NCBI RefSeq assembly: GCF_016802725.1
Contig: NC_052679.1
Span: forward strand, 21,826,061 to 21,890,060
DNA length: 64,000 nucleotides
Reading direction: 5' to 3'
Origin: Solenopsis invicta
Taxonomy: Eukaryota > Arthropoda > Insecta > Hymenoptera > Formicidae
Shown here in pieces: positions 51,841 through 64,000 of this stretch (within the stretch, counting starts at the first letter, position 1; every line of letters begins with the position of its first letter). The notes under the pieces are model-generated. The model worked only from the letters and a program-made list of their open reading frames with translations, was not told where the DNA came from and searched no databases. The position numbers and the translations under genes were made by a program.

Positions 51841-54301
51841 CGGGAGAATTTAAAAATGCGGAAGCCACGCAAATCAATTAAAATAGGTTCCTGGATTTAA
51901 TAAGGATTACATTTATTTTATGTGATAAAATGCATTATAACGTTTTTTTCTCTAATTTTATTATAAATTTGTGTATTTTCATGTTAGGGATATATTCTAA
52001 TAAATTGTCACTGAAGTCCTACTTCCTTTAATTTTAAAGCCTTTAATTTCACAGTCGATAATTAGAAAAATGATAATGTATGGCTATAAGGTGGTTTGCG
52101 TACGCTCATTAGTAATTTATTGTCAGTATTTTAAAGAAATGTTTCAAACTTTAAACTACTTATATAAAAAAAATGAAAAAGTATAAATTTTAAATCAGAA
52201 AACATTCTGTTATAATTTAAATTATTTAAAAAACTTATTCTTATTTTGAATTAATAAAAGTTAAAAAATATTTTCTTACAGCTGTAAATTATTATTTTTT
52301 TAGTTACTGACGTAAAAGAATTTTGACATTAAAAAAAAGATTTAAGCGACAATTTTCTTTTTTAGAATATATCCTACGCATGAAAATACACAAATTTATT
52401 ACACACTTACAGGAAAATGGGAAAAGAAAGCGTAATACTGCATCTTATACTTATCTTATATCTCAAAACTCTAATTAGAGTTCATAAAAGAATAGAATTT
52501 TAGAAACTTTATTGCTATTAAATAGAATTTTTTAAAAATAAAATAATCTAAGTGGGCCTTATTCAAATATCTTATATAATACATGTAGTAATATATAGAG
52601 CGTTTAGATAGTTAATATCGTTCAATCGAATATTGCTATAATAAATTCAGATCGCTACATCAGACAACTTTTGTAAAGTTGTAAATTGATAACGATAAAT
52701 GGTTCGAAACGTCGACTATCTGATCAAAGGTTCGAAACGATCACATATGAAATGTAACTGCATTGCAACAGTAAACCAGTCTAATTTGCATAGACACATT
52801 TGCGCTTTGTTTTATTCATAGGTAAAAAAGTTGATCATCATAATTACCGAAATCCTCTAGAAATTCTTTATGTACTTTAATAACAAATGTAATTTTATGC
52901 TTAATAAGTGACAGTTGTAGGAATTTTACTTTGATTGGCCATTGAAAAAAAAGCCCGTGTGACTAGTACAGATCATGATGTAAGAACATATTTTGATATA
53001 TTATCCATATATTATCCATAAGAGCTGACGCAAGAACTAGTTAATGTTTAATGTGATCGTATATACATGCAAAATTTTCCCTTTATGTAAATATTATATT
53101 GATACGACAACAGGTTTGTAAATTTTTATGCTCTATTGCGTACCTGTATGCATTTTTAGATTTACATATTATTCCGCGAAATGTACTTGCAGGAAATCGC
53201 CATGTAATATTTTAATTTATCGATTTGAGTCATATATCAATATTAATACCTAATACATATGATAATAAATTGGAAGTGAACTAGAAATAAGCAATGTTGC
53301 AACTAATTGATCATTTAAAATTATTAAATAAAAATAAAATAAATTACGTAAAGTATGTAAATGTTTTATATGTAATGTATTATGTAAATTAGGTATTTCT
53401 TAAAAACAAAAAGTTTCTTAAATAATTTAATTTGATAAAAGATACTTCTCTTTGGATATGAATTAATACGCAAATAAAAATAAAAATTAAAAAAAAAAAA
53501 TAGGAAGAACACATAACTTACATTATATAATGATTAGTAAAATTCCTTTAGGTTATAATTTTGGGGCAATTTTAAAACTGCACTAATGATCAGTGCAATC
53601 TGAGCTATGTTTCAATGTACACTCTGAGTACTAAAAATATAGTTGTCGTTACGTATACCATAGATCTTCATAGTACTGACAGTGAATTTTAGAATGCAAA
53701 TGCTGTTATTACTTTGAAAATTCTCTTGCTAGAATAAATGGTAACTTGGAGATTGTTACTAAGAACAATCTCTCGTTATTGTCACATTACTTTGGAGTAT
53801 ATTAGAAATATACTTGGAGATAATTGGAAAAAATAACTTTTTTCATTTAATAATGAAATATCACATAAAAATCACATCAAATCAATCACATAAAAATGAA
53901 AATAATATGTATTATAATAATCTAAATAAAGATAAAATAAAGTTGTTTCTTTATCTAGATGATTATATATTAGGTTGACAAACAAGTTTTTCCTCTATGT
54001 TTTTCCTCTATATAAATGAAGAAATATCGTTCTTCTTCTTTGTAAATGAAAAGCATATTTTCATACAAAAAGCAAATCTTTCATTTATAGAAAATAAAAT
54101 ATGACTTTTTTACTAATCTAATAGATAATTTTATACAGATAATGGCAAACTTTGAAAATAAGTATATATGTGATTTAATATAAATACAATAAAAACTTTT
54201 ATTCAATTATAACAAAGTATTGTTTATGTACAATATATTTTATAAATAGCATTTAATAATATAGATTATTTGTTCATGTGAACACGTGAGAATCAAAACA
54301 T
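51841..54301. other. AT-rich intergenic stretch before the DHODH 3' end
   Basis: No coding sequence is supported. It contains a possible mariner-type MITE (53968-54124) and duplicated TTCGAAACG words near 52705-52738. Confidence 0.45.
53968..54124. mobile_element. Possible mariner-like MITE
   Basis: The left end TATTAGGTTGACAAACAAGT resembles mariner terminal repeats. The right end is a diverged inverted copy, matching at about 15 of 20 bases, and TA lies at both borders. At about 157 bases it is far too short for a transposase. Confidence 0.35.
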
Positions 54302-55557
54302 TTATTTACTTTTAGCATCCTTGCCTATTGCATCTGTCACAGAAGAAAATCCATTTGTTTCAAGTATTTCACACAACTCTCTTTTGATCTTGCCAACAAT
54401 TGGCGGTCCGTTATAAATGTACGAGGTATAAAGTTGTATCAGAGTAGCACCAGCTCTTATTTTGGCATATGCATCAGATCCAGAAAAAACACCACCTACC
54501 CCAATAATTGGAATGCTGCCATGTGTTCGTCTATACATATCAGATATCATAGATGTAGAAATATCTGTAAGAGGTGCACCACTAAGGCCACCACTTTCCT
54601 GTTTGTTTGGATTAGTTAAATTTGGTCGCATAATTGTTGTATTGCACAAGACTAAACCATCAACTTTGGATTTCTGATTTAAAACTACATCTGCCACATC
54701 TTGTCGCTCAGAATCTAATAAATCAGGAGCCAATTTTAAAAACAACGGCTGTCTGCTACCCACCAATTCCCTCGCTGCATTCACTTTGGTCAATAAATCT
54801 TGTAAATTCTTCTTGTTTTGTAAAGATCTAAGTCCTGGAGTATTAGGACTAGAAACATTAATGACAAAATAATCTGCTACATCCATGAATCTTTTTATGC
54901 CATCGATATAATCTTGAATAGCATCTTTGGTCTCTTTGTTTCTTCCTAAATTCACCCCAAGAATACCATCAAAGTTTTTATTCTCCTTTAACCTCTTAAG
55001 GCGCTCCCAGACGATATCATGACCATCACTGTTAAATCCATATCTATTTACAATAGCATTATCTTCCGGCAACCTAAAAACTCTGGGTTTTGGATTACCA
55101 GGTTGAGGTTTAGGTGTGACAGAACCTGCAGGAGAATGCTTTATAATTATCGTGTTACATTTAAAAATAATGAAATTTGAGTCTTTTCTGTTGCAAAGAT
55201 TTTACCTATCTCTACAAAACTGAAACCAATCTTGTGCAATTCTTCTACCACTTCTCCTTGTTTATCAAATCCCGCAGCCATACCAATTGGATTTTTAAAC
55301 TGTAAGCCCAACACGGTTGTGCGGAGCAGGCTGGGATCTTCAGTTTTCTGCTTCGGTACAAGACCATATTTCAGAGTCTTTACTGCAAGTTTGTGAGCGA
55401 TTTCCGGGTCTATCAACTGCACCAGAGGTATAGCAATGTCACTGTAAAATTTTTCGTTGCCCTGGTAGAGAGAAATGCCACTAAACAAAGCGACAGCACT
55501 ACTCGTTACAGTCAACAATGATTTGAGCTTCGCTTTATTGCTTAATCGTTGAGCCAT
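54302..55557 (-). CDS. DHODH: Dihydroorotate dehydrogenase (quinone), mitochondrial
   Basis: A class 2 DHODH of the inner mitochondrial membrane that oxidises dihydroorotate to orotate in pyrimidine synthesis, passing electrons to ubiquinone. Two minus-strand exons, 55557-55206 and 55125-54302, are joined by an 80-base intron in phase 1, giving 391 residues (human: 395). The N-terminus MAQRLSNKAKLKSLL is basic, followed by a hydrophobic anchor (TVTSSAVALFSGISLYQG). FKNPIGMAAGFDKQGE, NRYGFNS and the active-site NVSSPNTPGLRSLQ (catalytic Ser near residue 210) are present, as are FLKLAPDL and the FMN-phosphate loop IIGVGGVFSG. The final residues, DAIGKDAKSK, are a short basic tail. The gene looks intact. 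Confidence 0.97.
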
Positions 55558-56896
55558 TCCAATTATTTTTGATGTGTTTTACTGATTTATTCCGCGTCAC
55601 CGATACATAAATGCAAATATCATTGAAGAGACGGAGCTCACGTGCCCGGACAGATTAGGTTAGAAACAGTTAGAAAACATACTGTTGGTAGCGCCGCTAA
55701 TATTTAAATCAGAGGCTGCTCTCTGTCTCTGTCTATAGCACGATAGCCGCCTCGAACTCGAAAGTCGAATCAAAATAGTTCCAATCCAGAAATGATTAAT
55801 CGAATCGATATCGATCGATATCGTGTGTATCAGAGAAACAATTTGACTCATATTTTAATTTATTTACATTTTTTTATTATTATTTAGAAGTAATTATAAT
55901 CTGAGACATGTTTTAAACATAATAATAATTTGCATTGTAATATAAACAATAAACGTAAAGTTAAGATCGAGATACGTAGGTCGATCTTGGCGCGTGAAGT
56001 TGACTGCACGCGGAAGACGAAGCCGTTTCTCGCCATATTCAATTTCATTCGCAGAACGCAGTGGACGCGAGATGGATCTGAATTAGAGCAAGCAGCGTCG
56101 CGACTCGTTTAACAGGTAACCATTATTATCAATCTCACATTAATACGTACTGTGATACGTATTGCGATTAACGCGCACGGATCTGCCTACAATATCAATT
56201 ACGTCTATTCCAATTGAAATTATAAGCGCGGTTGCGACGCGTAAAGCTACCCGTTCGAGAACGAAGTCGACTCGTCATTCTTGTCCGATTACAAAATGCA
56301 GCGAACGCGATGCAGATCGGAGTGAGAGCTAGTAGCGTCGTAAACACGTTAATAAGCAAATTTATATTAACCTTGCGATAATTTAAGTTTGTTGCAGAAA
56401 ATGCATAAACGTCAAGTTAAGTGTGGGACATGACAGTCGTCGCGGTGGCGTGGACGTGACGCGAAGACGAAGCCGCTTCTCGCCGTCCTCACTTGCATTC
56501 GCGTTTCATTTACAGAACGCAGCGGACGTGGGACGGACCGGCTCCGGAACGGAGGTGTCCATCGCGGCTCGTTTAACAGGTAAGTGAAATAAATAAATTT
56601 TCACGCAAATAAATTAATTTTACAAGCCATTAACTTATTTTAGTAATGTATTTACTTAACCAATCATTTAAAATAATGTATGTTACAATGACACACGTAA
56701 TACATATTAAATTTATTGATGTCATTAAAAATGCAATTTTATTTATTTTAATTTGATTATTTAATCTAAGCCATATCCAACACGATATAATGTGTCTTAC
56801 ATTAAAAATAATTTTGTAAATACAAAAGTGATTAAAAATGATGGAAATTGTAAGGTGTTACTTTTCGAGATTTTTTTTATAATGACAATCTACATT
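55558..56896. other. DHODH promoter and duplicated GC-rich blocks
   Basis: The DHODH promoter lies immediately right of 55557. The duplicated blocks at 55948-56587 are listed separately. The remainder to 56896 is AT-rich and downstream of the first odorant receptor. Confidence 0.45.
55948..56587 (+). repeat. Tandemly duplicated GC-rich blocks ending in splice-donor-like sites
   Basis: Two related blocks (about 55948-56117 and 56403-56587) share AAACGT.AAGTTAAG, GAAGACGAAGCCG.TTCTCGCC, CAGAACGCAG.GGACG and CTCGTTTAACAGGTAA. A third partial copy (about 56297-56352) lies between. Two copies end in CAG followed by GTAAC or GTAAG, a 5' splice-site pattern. They could be duplicated non-coding first exons or promoter units of a plus-strand transcript, or a decayed repeat family. 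No protein is recognised. Confidence 0.5.
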
Positions 56897-59315
56897 TTAC
56901 GCGTCTACCATCACTCGTAAGACGGACAAATACGACAGCGAGCTTTTTAATATGTTCATAAAAGTTTTAATGTTTACAAGGAAAAAGTTGCCAGCTAAGA
57001 GTTGAACTGGTTTCTGCGATCTCATAATGACGAACAAGACATTCCTCATCAATTTTGTTGACAAGAAATACCAATTACTATTGTAAATTGAATCTGCGAT
57101 ATCTTCCATTTGACATTTCAGATAATCACCCACGAAACAAAAAAAAAATAATTGTAACAGCAAAGCGCTTAATACTGTTATCGTTTTAGTTATCATTATT
57201 ACATCATGCGATTTTAATGCCAAGATAAGTTGGAAACCTGAAAAATATATATCACTTGATTACAAAATATGTATAAATCTGTTACTTTCCGATATTATTG
57301 ACACAAAAATTATTTATTATTTTGTCGTTATTAAAATATTACTAAAAATGTGTTACTATGAAACATTTTTTAGATATTTGATAAGATTTTAATTAAATAC
57401 TTATTACCGATAATTACCAATCAAACTAATAATAAGACAACTGAATAGCACTTGCACGAGCAAAACGGAACTTATTACTTCTACTAGAAGTTTTGCATGC
57501 TTTATTAGATAACTATGTCTAGACGTCAATTTTGAAATATCTCCTCTTTGATTATTTACGCCATAGTTGATGAAGTCAATTTTTAGAAGTTCTATTTGCC
57601 CGCAAACGTGGAGAACAATAGCCAGGAAAACTGCATCACCGCCTTTGTAAATACATTTCAATGATTAAGCAATATAAAGTTTTAATGTATGCATTAAGAG
57701 AATGCTGGCGACGTTTGCTTTACCGATTGACTTATGTACGAGTGAGATAATAATATAATATGTAGTAAATATATCTCTATAAACTATCACATCAATAAAG
57801 CACGTATACATATGCACACATTTTTAGAGATAACGTTTTTTTGTACTAAAGCTCTTAGCTTATTTATAAAAACACAGTAATGTTGTTTCATGTAATTCCG
57901 ATGGAACAGTGCTTGTTTTATAAAATTTAAAACTTTTATGTGCGGCAAATGTCAAAAATCGAAAACTTCACCATAGAAATCGATAACAAAACTGTAATAT
58001 TTTCTATTTTATTTTGTTTTTTATGTAAAATTGTTGACTCTACTCTGCATTATTGTGTAACCTTTAATGGTAGAAAAGAATTTATAATTTTGTATAATGA
58101 AAAGATCTTTCTGTCTGAAAATAATAACATTTAATCAGTAAAACAAATCTATCGTCAGTATTCCTTTAAAATAGCTGCATTTAAACTATATGACAAATTA
58201 TTATTATATTAATAATAATAAAATTATTAGTTTATTAAAATCTGTTGCAAAAGTGATATAAAGAAAATGTTGTTATTTTGTAATAGTAAAATAGCAATAT
58301 TAAAAAGTATATATGTATTACAAAACGTGCAAAAATTTAATATTCAATACGAATAAAAATAAATGTTTTATTTACGTTGATATCAAATTTAATTGATGTG
58401 CTAATAAAATAGTTGAAAATATAGATGTAAAAATTAAAAAATTTATTGATCAATTTCATTAAAAGCAAAATGTTTAAAGTAAATTAATATTTTGTAGTTT
58501 GTGCAAGACTTTTCGCTATTAATGATTAATTTATTACCACAATCGCTAGTGCTATTAAGCACCATTAAAAAATATTGCACTGCAGAGATTAACAAAAATA
58601 AATTCGTAGAGATATTAGATTCCTTTAAAGTCCATGTCATAGGTAAGGGTAATTGTGCTGCTTGACTCTTGATGGATAAATTAACTTGGACGTCCTTATT
58701 GCCCGCTATCATAGGCGTCAGCACGAAAATTGATGAGGCCACATAAGCAAAAAATAAGATACTATAGAAAATCATCCTTCCCATAAATGCATGCTGCCGC
58801 ATGATTGTGCGCTTTTCCTCGTTGTCGATTGCATGATAATCGGTCACAGCAGAAGAGAAATTACAAATCAGATTGTCGGCGTATAAGCGGAAGGACAACA
58901 GCTTTAGTATAGAGAGAACGGCGCAGAACATAACCATAAGGGCATCAAGTTTTACATATGCATCGCTGCTACCGAAATTGATTTCGAGGAACAACATAAT
59001 CATCAGCACGGTCTACACAGACAGGAAGAATAAACTGTTTATTACAAAGTTTTATTTTTGTATTTTGTTTCCATCGTGTTCATGTTGCACTAAGCGTCTC
59101 ACTTGAGCTGTCGAACTCGAAAGTACATACAAGCAGAAGAGAAATTTTATCACAATATGTAAGATAAAAAATTGAAAACGTACCAAACTGAAGATACATA
59201 CGATAAAACGGACTAATGAAAATGCATTATATTTTTGCAATGGCCAAACGCCTAATGGTAAAGTTAAGAGTTTGAAAGGAGTCATAGCATACGCCACATC
59301 ATCATTCAATGACAT
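56897..59315 (-). CDS. Odorant receptor (7tm_6 family), intact
   Basis: An insect odorant receptor, expected to act as the tuning subunit of an Orco heteromeric cation channel in olfactory neurons; its ligand cannot be inferred. Four minus-strand exons, 59315-59184, 59012-58538, 57642-57418 and 57237-56897, join in phase to 390 residues. The start MSLNDDVAYAMTPFKLLTLP leads into the first membrane segments. The long second exon carries several helices. The third has VLHVCGQIELLKIDF. The fourth has FVGDYLKCQMEDIADSIYNS, LMRNVLFVIMRSQKPVQLLA and the typical ending SVLRVMVDA. No frameshift or premature stop is visible. It is closely related to the receptor at 62278. Confidence 0.9.
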
Positions 59316-62277
59316 TATTGCAGTAAAATAGAGCTTCACATTGCACGGCAACTACTAATGTCGATCTTTGTCCATAATACGAATCGATCATCATCAATGT
59401 TTCCTACCATGTTTCCCGGCTTACGTTCATATTTTATTAAAGTTGCGCAATTTTAACATTTACAAATGTAGCCTGTTATCTTTCAAAACACAGTATTATT
59501 ACAAATTGAAGGAAGTACATTTTTATATAAAAATAGGGTAGGAAAAAGATCGAACAGGGAAAAAGTTTTATCTTCTTTCCATTGCATTAGGTTTAGTTAT
59601 TGGCTGTCATTGATCATTTTTGTAATATATTTTACTTCGATATCATATTTTTGTCAAGGATATGTGCTGTCAATGTTATGTGTTAAACAACACAGGCAGT
59701 GTCATCGGCATATACAAATTGTTTAGGTATATTTCATATTTTGTGCAGAATAACTTCGGTATACATATATGCCGCACAAGAATTTATACTGTGGAAGTCA
59801 GAAAAAATAAAAGAAATGAAGATAACGTGCTCGCAAACACTCTATTATGTATCTTTATGTCATTAGTACTGTGTTGCGATTTCAGTCTTTTTACTATAAT
59901 TAATATTACATGAGCATAGATTTCTGTGAGCTCAACAATATTAATAAAATAATGATGAGTTGAATCAACATTGTAAATAGTGCATCTATGTTTACAACCT
60001 ACGTAAAATGATTATTCTTTCTGTAGGAAATTTTTACTTTTTGTAAAAAATTAATGATTATTTTGTGATGAATAAGTGTAAAGGAATAGTAAAAGGTAGA
60101 GTATAGTAAAATAGAGTATAATAAAACACAAATGCTCAGCTTTTATATTCTTTATTTATATTCATAATAATTCCCTTTATGAGTGGCTATACATCACAGC
60201 TCTTTTTTATACAAAATACAAAGGTTTTTAAAAGATTTTTTTTCAAGTAAGAAAATATATATATCTTCTTTCTAATTTTTTAAATAATAGAAAGTTTATA
60301 ATACAAAATCTTTATGAGTATAATTCATAAATTTTAAACAAAAGTAATATTTATTAAATTGAGTTTTTAATAAATTTGGAATATATATTAGAATTAGTCT
60401 AACATTTTTGATTTGATAAATAGACAAATAAACCAATGTGTTATGTTTATAGCAATTTTATTAAAATTGTGTTCTATAGGCTACTATCTGTAGATGTCGA
60501 GGTGAAAAATATTATAACGTGCATCTATAACACTTTACACTATGCATACTTTAACTACGCATTAAAGAAAAATACATAGAAAAAGTTGTTAAGCTAATAT
60601 GTTTGTAAGTTTCTTTATTCTCAGGTTCACCATAACTAAAATTTTTAACTTACAGCTTAATTGGAAGCTGGATCTATGTTATGACAAATACTATATTTCT
60701 ACACTTTTTTAAGAAAATCTTTTTAACAAATAGTCTGCCGCTTCTTCAGTTTTCGTCTTTAAATAATTTTTGCTGATATTGTTGACGAATTAGCACTAAG
60801 AGAGTACTAAGAAAATCTTTAAAATCCTGTAAAAATGTTATCAATTAATGTGGTGTCTTATCATATTTAAAATATTTTTTCTGCAAAAATAAAAGTTCTA
60901 AAACGTCTCAGATTTTTACGGCAATGAATGCTTGCAGAAATAGAATGCTAACAGAACACGATGACAGATTCATTGTAAAACTTGTTATTTTGTAACTATC
61001 TAATAATTAGTTTATAATAAAATAACTATTCTGTTTGATTTTTCTGCGTGTAATCTGTTGTCGGATAATATTGATAAAATTTACTAGCAGAATAAACATT
61101 TAATGCAAATGTAGTTCATGACAATTTGTCACAATATTCTACTTGAAACATTTAAGCTATTAGCACATTGTTAATATTTTTTTTTAGATTCTAAATCTGA
61201 ATCAGGATAATTTTGACTATTAGTTGAAAATGTACCACTGATAACACAGGTCTACAAAATTAGGGAATTTCTGTGCTTTGAACTTTGAATGACGATTCTG
61301 TAAGATTTTGATGCGCTAAAAACGATTACGTCGTCCATTTTTTCCAACACTCTTATTTTTTAAATAACTGTAAAAGAACTTTTTTTCAAACTTAACTTTT
61401 TTATGAATTTTTTCTGGCCAAAGAAAAAATGATAGCAAGGTCATCTTTATGGCACTTTACACAGAAATGTTCCCACAATACAGAAAATATTTTTTCACAA
61501 CTTATAAAAATGTTTTATGTAAACCGTAAACAAAAAGCATTGAAAATATTGTGAAAAATAGTAAAAAAATAATATTTTTCAAAAAAACTAAATAATTAAA
61601 AAACAAAAAATTTAAAAAAATATATTTGATTATTTGGGTTAATTAGCTGTATATTTGTAGTTTAAATTTTTTGTTGCAAAATTAATTTCCGTTTGTTAAA
61701 AAGTTATTGAATTTAAAGCACAAAGGGATCTTGCATGCGGTGTGATGTAGTCGTTTTTAGCACATCAAAATCCTATAGAAAGGTCATTCAAAGTTCAAAG
61801 CACAGGACTCCACCATCTTTAATTTTGTAGACCTATGTAATCAATGATTATTTGAACTAAAAATCAATATTTTTTGGGCATTTACCAGTATTTATGAGTA
61901 TATTTACTAATACACAGATCAATAGAAATTTTTCAATGATTACCAGTAACTTTTCATTGATTTATAAATTAAGATAATCATTGATTTACCAGTACCAAGT
62001 ATGTCAGTGATAATTTAATAATTATCCACAGGTTTAAAGACTACTCAATAGTTATCAAATTGTGCAATATATTTTCAGAATCACAAGTGTCATTACATAA
62101 CTTCTCACCGTAACGTGTAATATATTTGTTACGTTAAAAAAAATTAATTTTATTTATTTTAATTTAATTATTCCATTAAACTACCTGCGTTATGATGCCA
62201 TTCAATAATTTCACAAAATTGTTAATGTGCGCATAACATTATCCGTTTAAGCCTTTACTTTATTAATTACTTACGTC
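59316..62277. other. Stretch between the two odorant receptor genes
   Basis: No coding segment is supported. A short plus-strand frame at 59662-59913 shows no recognisable feature. It contains the inverted-repeat element at 61248-61834. The promoter of the 56897-59315 receptor should lie just right of 59315. Confidence 0.45.
61248..61834. mobile_element. 587-bp inverted-repeat element with about 85-90-bp arms
   Basis: The left end AGGTCTACAAAATTA... and right end ...TAATTTTGTAGACCT are inverted copies. They continue through TGTGCTTTGAACTTTGAATG and GATTTTGATG.GCTAAAAACGA with modest divergence. The interior is AT-rich with no transposase. It is a MITE or fold-back element between the two odorant receptor genes. 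No clear target-site duplication was found. Confidence 0.65.
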
Positions 62278-63081
62278 CTATGCATCCATCATCACTCGTA
62301 GGACAGAGAAATACGATAGTGAGGTTCTTAATATGGTCATAAAAGTTTTAATATTTACAATAAAAAATTTGCCAGCTAACAGCTGAACTGGTTGCTGCGA
62401 TCGCATGATGACAAACAAGACGTTTCTCATCAATTTCGCTGGCAAGCAATACCAATTACTACTGTAAATTGAATCCGCAATTTCTTCCATTTGACATTTC
62501 AAATAATCGCCTACGAAAGTATAAACAAACATTTCTAACAGCAGAACAATCAACAATATCGTGGTTCTAACGATCAGTACTACTTTCATTGCCAAGAAAA
62601 GTTGGTAACCTGAAAAATACGATTATCGTTATAAAATAAGCATTAATTAGTTCTCTCTCACATTATTGATACAAAAACTTTGTTATGCTATATTACGGGA
62701 CAGGTTTGGGAAATATAATGATTGCAAAGATATTTAATAAGATTTTAGCTGAGTATTTTTTTTTTTTAACAAAAAGGTTTATAATATTGTAGTAGTATTA
62801 TAAACTTGGTTGTATCGTATAAAGATGTGCTAAACTTGAAAGATATTTACCATACAAACTAATAAGAACACAATTAAACAGTATTTGCGTCAGCACAACG
62901 AAACTTATTACATCTGACAAAAGTTCTGCATGTTCCATTAGAAAACGATGTCTTAATACCAATACTAAAAAATTCTCATTTTCGTTTTTATTTGTCATGC
63001 CATATTTAGTAAACTCAATTTTTAGAAGTTCCATTTGACCACAAATATGAAGAATAATAGCGGCGAAAAGTGCATCATTGC
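62278..63081 (-). CDS. Odorant receptor (7tm_6 family), 3' part; 5' exons beyond the window
   Basis: Two exons, 63081-62851 and 62609-62278, correspond exactly to exons 3 and 4 of the neighbouring receptor, with the same splice phases. Landmarks include GNDALFAAIILHICGQMELL, FVGDYLKCQMEEIADSIYSS and the ending SVLRVMMDA. The last 80 residues match the neighbour at roughly five of every six positions, so this is a recent tandem duplicate. Exons 1 and 2 are not found up to base 64000. In the neighbour, exon 2 begins about 900 bases upstream of exon 3, so here it would fall at or just past the window edge. The visible part shows no inactivating change. Confidence 0.82.
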
Positions 63082-64000
63082 CTTTATAAATAGATTTCAT
63101 TGTTACATTAAAATAATTTTTGTTGAATATTTTATTTATAATAATTATTATCAATAAAATCTGCAGAAGTGATGTAAAAAAATCAAAATATTATAACATT
63201 TTAATTGCAAGATAGCTACTATATTAAAGAAGCATCCATTTAAAAATATCATAGAATATTTTATATTAAGTGTATAAATAAATGATTCAAATTTTTCGAT
63301 TAAATTCAGCGTTTGAGATAAAGTAATATACTTTGAGATGAAGTAATATGAACTTTTCAATCAACTTTTCAAAATATTTGCCATAGCTTTCTATAATTTT
63401 AAGCCATCTTCCGAGCAGCAAAAGAATTCTGAATTAATAATTTTCCATCTCGGAAAAATGCTAAATCTTTAAACATGATAAGGTTATTTTCGAATTTTTT
63501 TCACTGATTTAAAGTGCGTATTAAACAAGGTATGTGGCATTAGTTGCAACAAGGGATGATCCAAAGGAGCCTCTGGTAAAATAGCTAGAAAGTACAAGAC
63601 GTTTCAGCTAAGATTCATTATGTTATCCTTTGCTTTAAAATTTGACTATGCAATTGCAAATAACTATTGCTTTTGCAATGTATACTTTAACGTTATCCGG
63701 CATCAATTTCACAGTACGTTTTTCTTTGACAGTATATAAGCATTTTTGTTTCAATTCCTCTTTCAAGTGCTTTAATTGATATTGCTATAAGTCCATAATA
63801 ACTGTTTTATTCAGTTCTAACAACTCGCAACGAATTACTCCCTTTATCAAATTTATTTTTCAGATGTTGACGAGATTGAAATCATCACTTTAAAAATAAT
63901 TAAAATCAAAACGCGCATATATTATACGACACAATATCCACGCCTGAGAAAAGAATACATCGATTCGCATGCTTTTACTGCATTTTTCCTTGATGAATTT
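63082..64000. other. Right edge, probably intron of the second odorant receptor
   Basis: AT-rich sequence with no OR exon or other coding segment recognised. If the gene is complete, this is its intron between exons 2 and 3. Confidence 0.4.

Noticed and set aside
52705..52738. CGAAACGTC and a nearby CTGATC...CGAAACG as another hammerhead candidate
   Set aside because: The first box reads CTGATCA, not CTGANGA, and no proper helix II can be drawn.
59662..59913. 83-residue plus-strand open frame between odorant receptors
   Set aside because: No recognisable receptor motif and no splice-linked partners; likely chance.

Overview
The window is AT-rich animal nuclear DNA with short exons, GT-AG introns and many simple or fold-back repeats. 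The proteins (a prominin, an IGFBP/Kazal/Ig protein, TRAPPC1, an RNF19-type RBR ligase, a CHK-domain kinase, mitochondrial DHODH and tandem 7tm_6 odorant receptors) point to an insect. The OR style (about 390 residues, ending in a SVLRVM-DA type C-terminus) suggests a hymenopteran, probably an ant. That placement is inference. No bacterial, viral or CRISPR-like material is visible.

Layout, left to right. At 486-2398 (+) are the last two exons of an unrecognised gene that enters from the left edge. From about 3.3 to 24.5 kb (+) lies a prominin-like five-span membrane protein in at least 16 exons with large introns. Tail to tail with it, at 24865-27918 (-), is a secreted IGFBP-Kazal-Ig protein in four exons. 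At 28439-33228 (-) is an unrecognised cysteine-rich gene with a 1.5 kb Cys/Pro-rich coding exon and a second possible 3' exon that encodes a transmembrane segment. Two inverted-repeat elements then precede TRAPPC1 at 34465-35464 (+). RNF19 occupies 37883-48302 (-) in 12 coding exons. Its seventh intron contains a complete CHK/EcKinase gene on the opposite strand (42319-43831), and its tenth intron is mostly filled by a fold-back element carrying a hammerhead/Penelope-like motif. From 48.3 to 54.3 kb there is a degenerate repeat array (about 49.64-50.76 kb) and a GC/CpG-rich block (51.0-51.8 kb), the likely RNF19 promoter/5' UTR. DHODH follows at 54302-55557 (-). After it come duplicated GC-rich blocks at 56 kb, an intact odorant receptor (56897-59315, -) and the 3' part of a second one (62278-63081, -) that continues past the right edge.

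Exon boundaries were chosen by matching splice sites, reading phase and family resemblance. For TRAPPC1, RNF19, the kinase, DHODH, the IGFBP gene and the first OR, the coding lengths sum to whole codons (145, 790, 436, 391, 277 and 390 residues). The genes look like ordinary independent housekeeping, signalling and chemosensory genes, with no operon-like unit. The least explained parts are the cysteine-rich gene at 28-33 kb and several long inverted-repeat elements.
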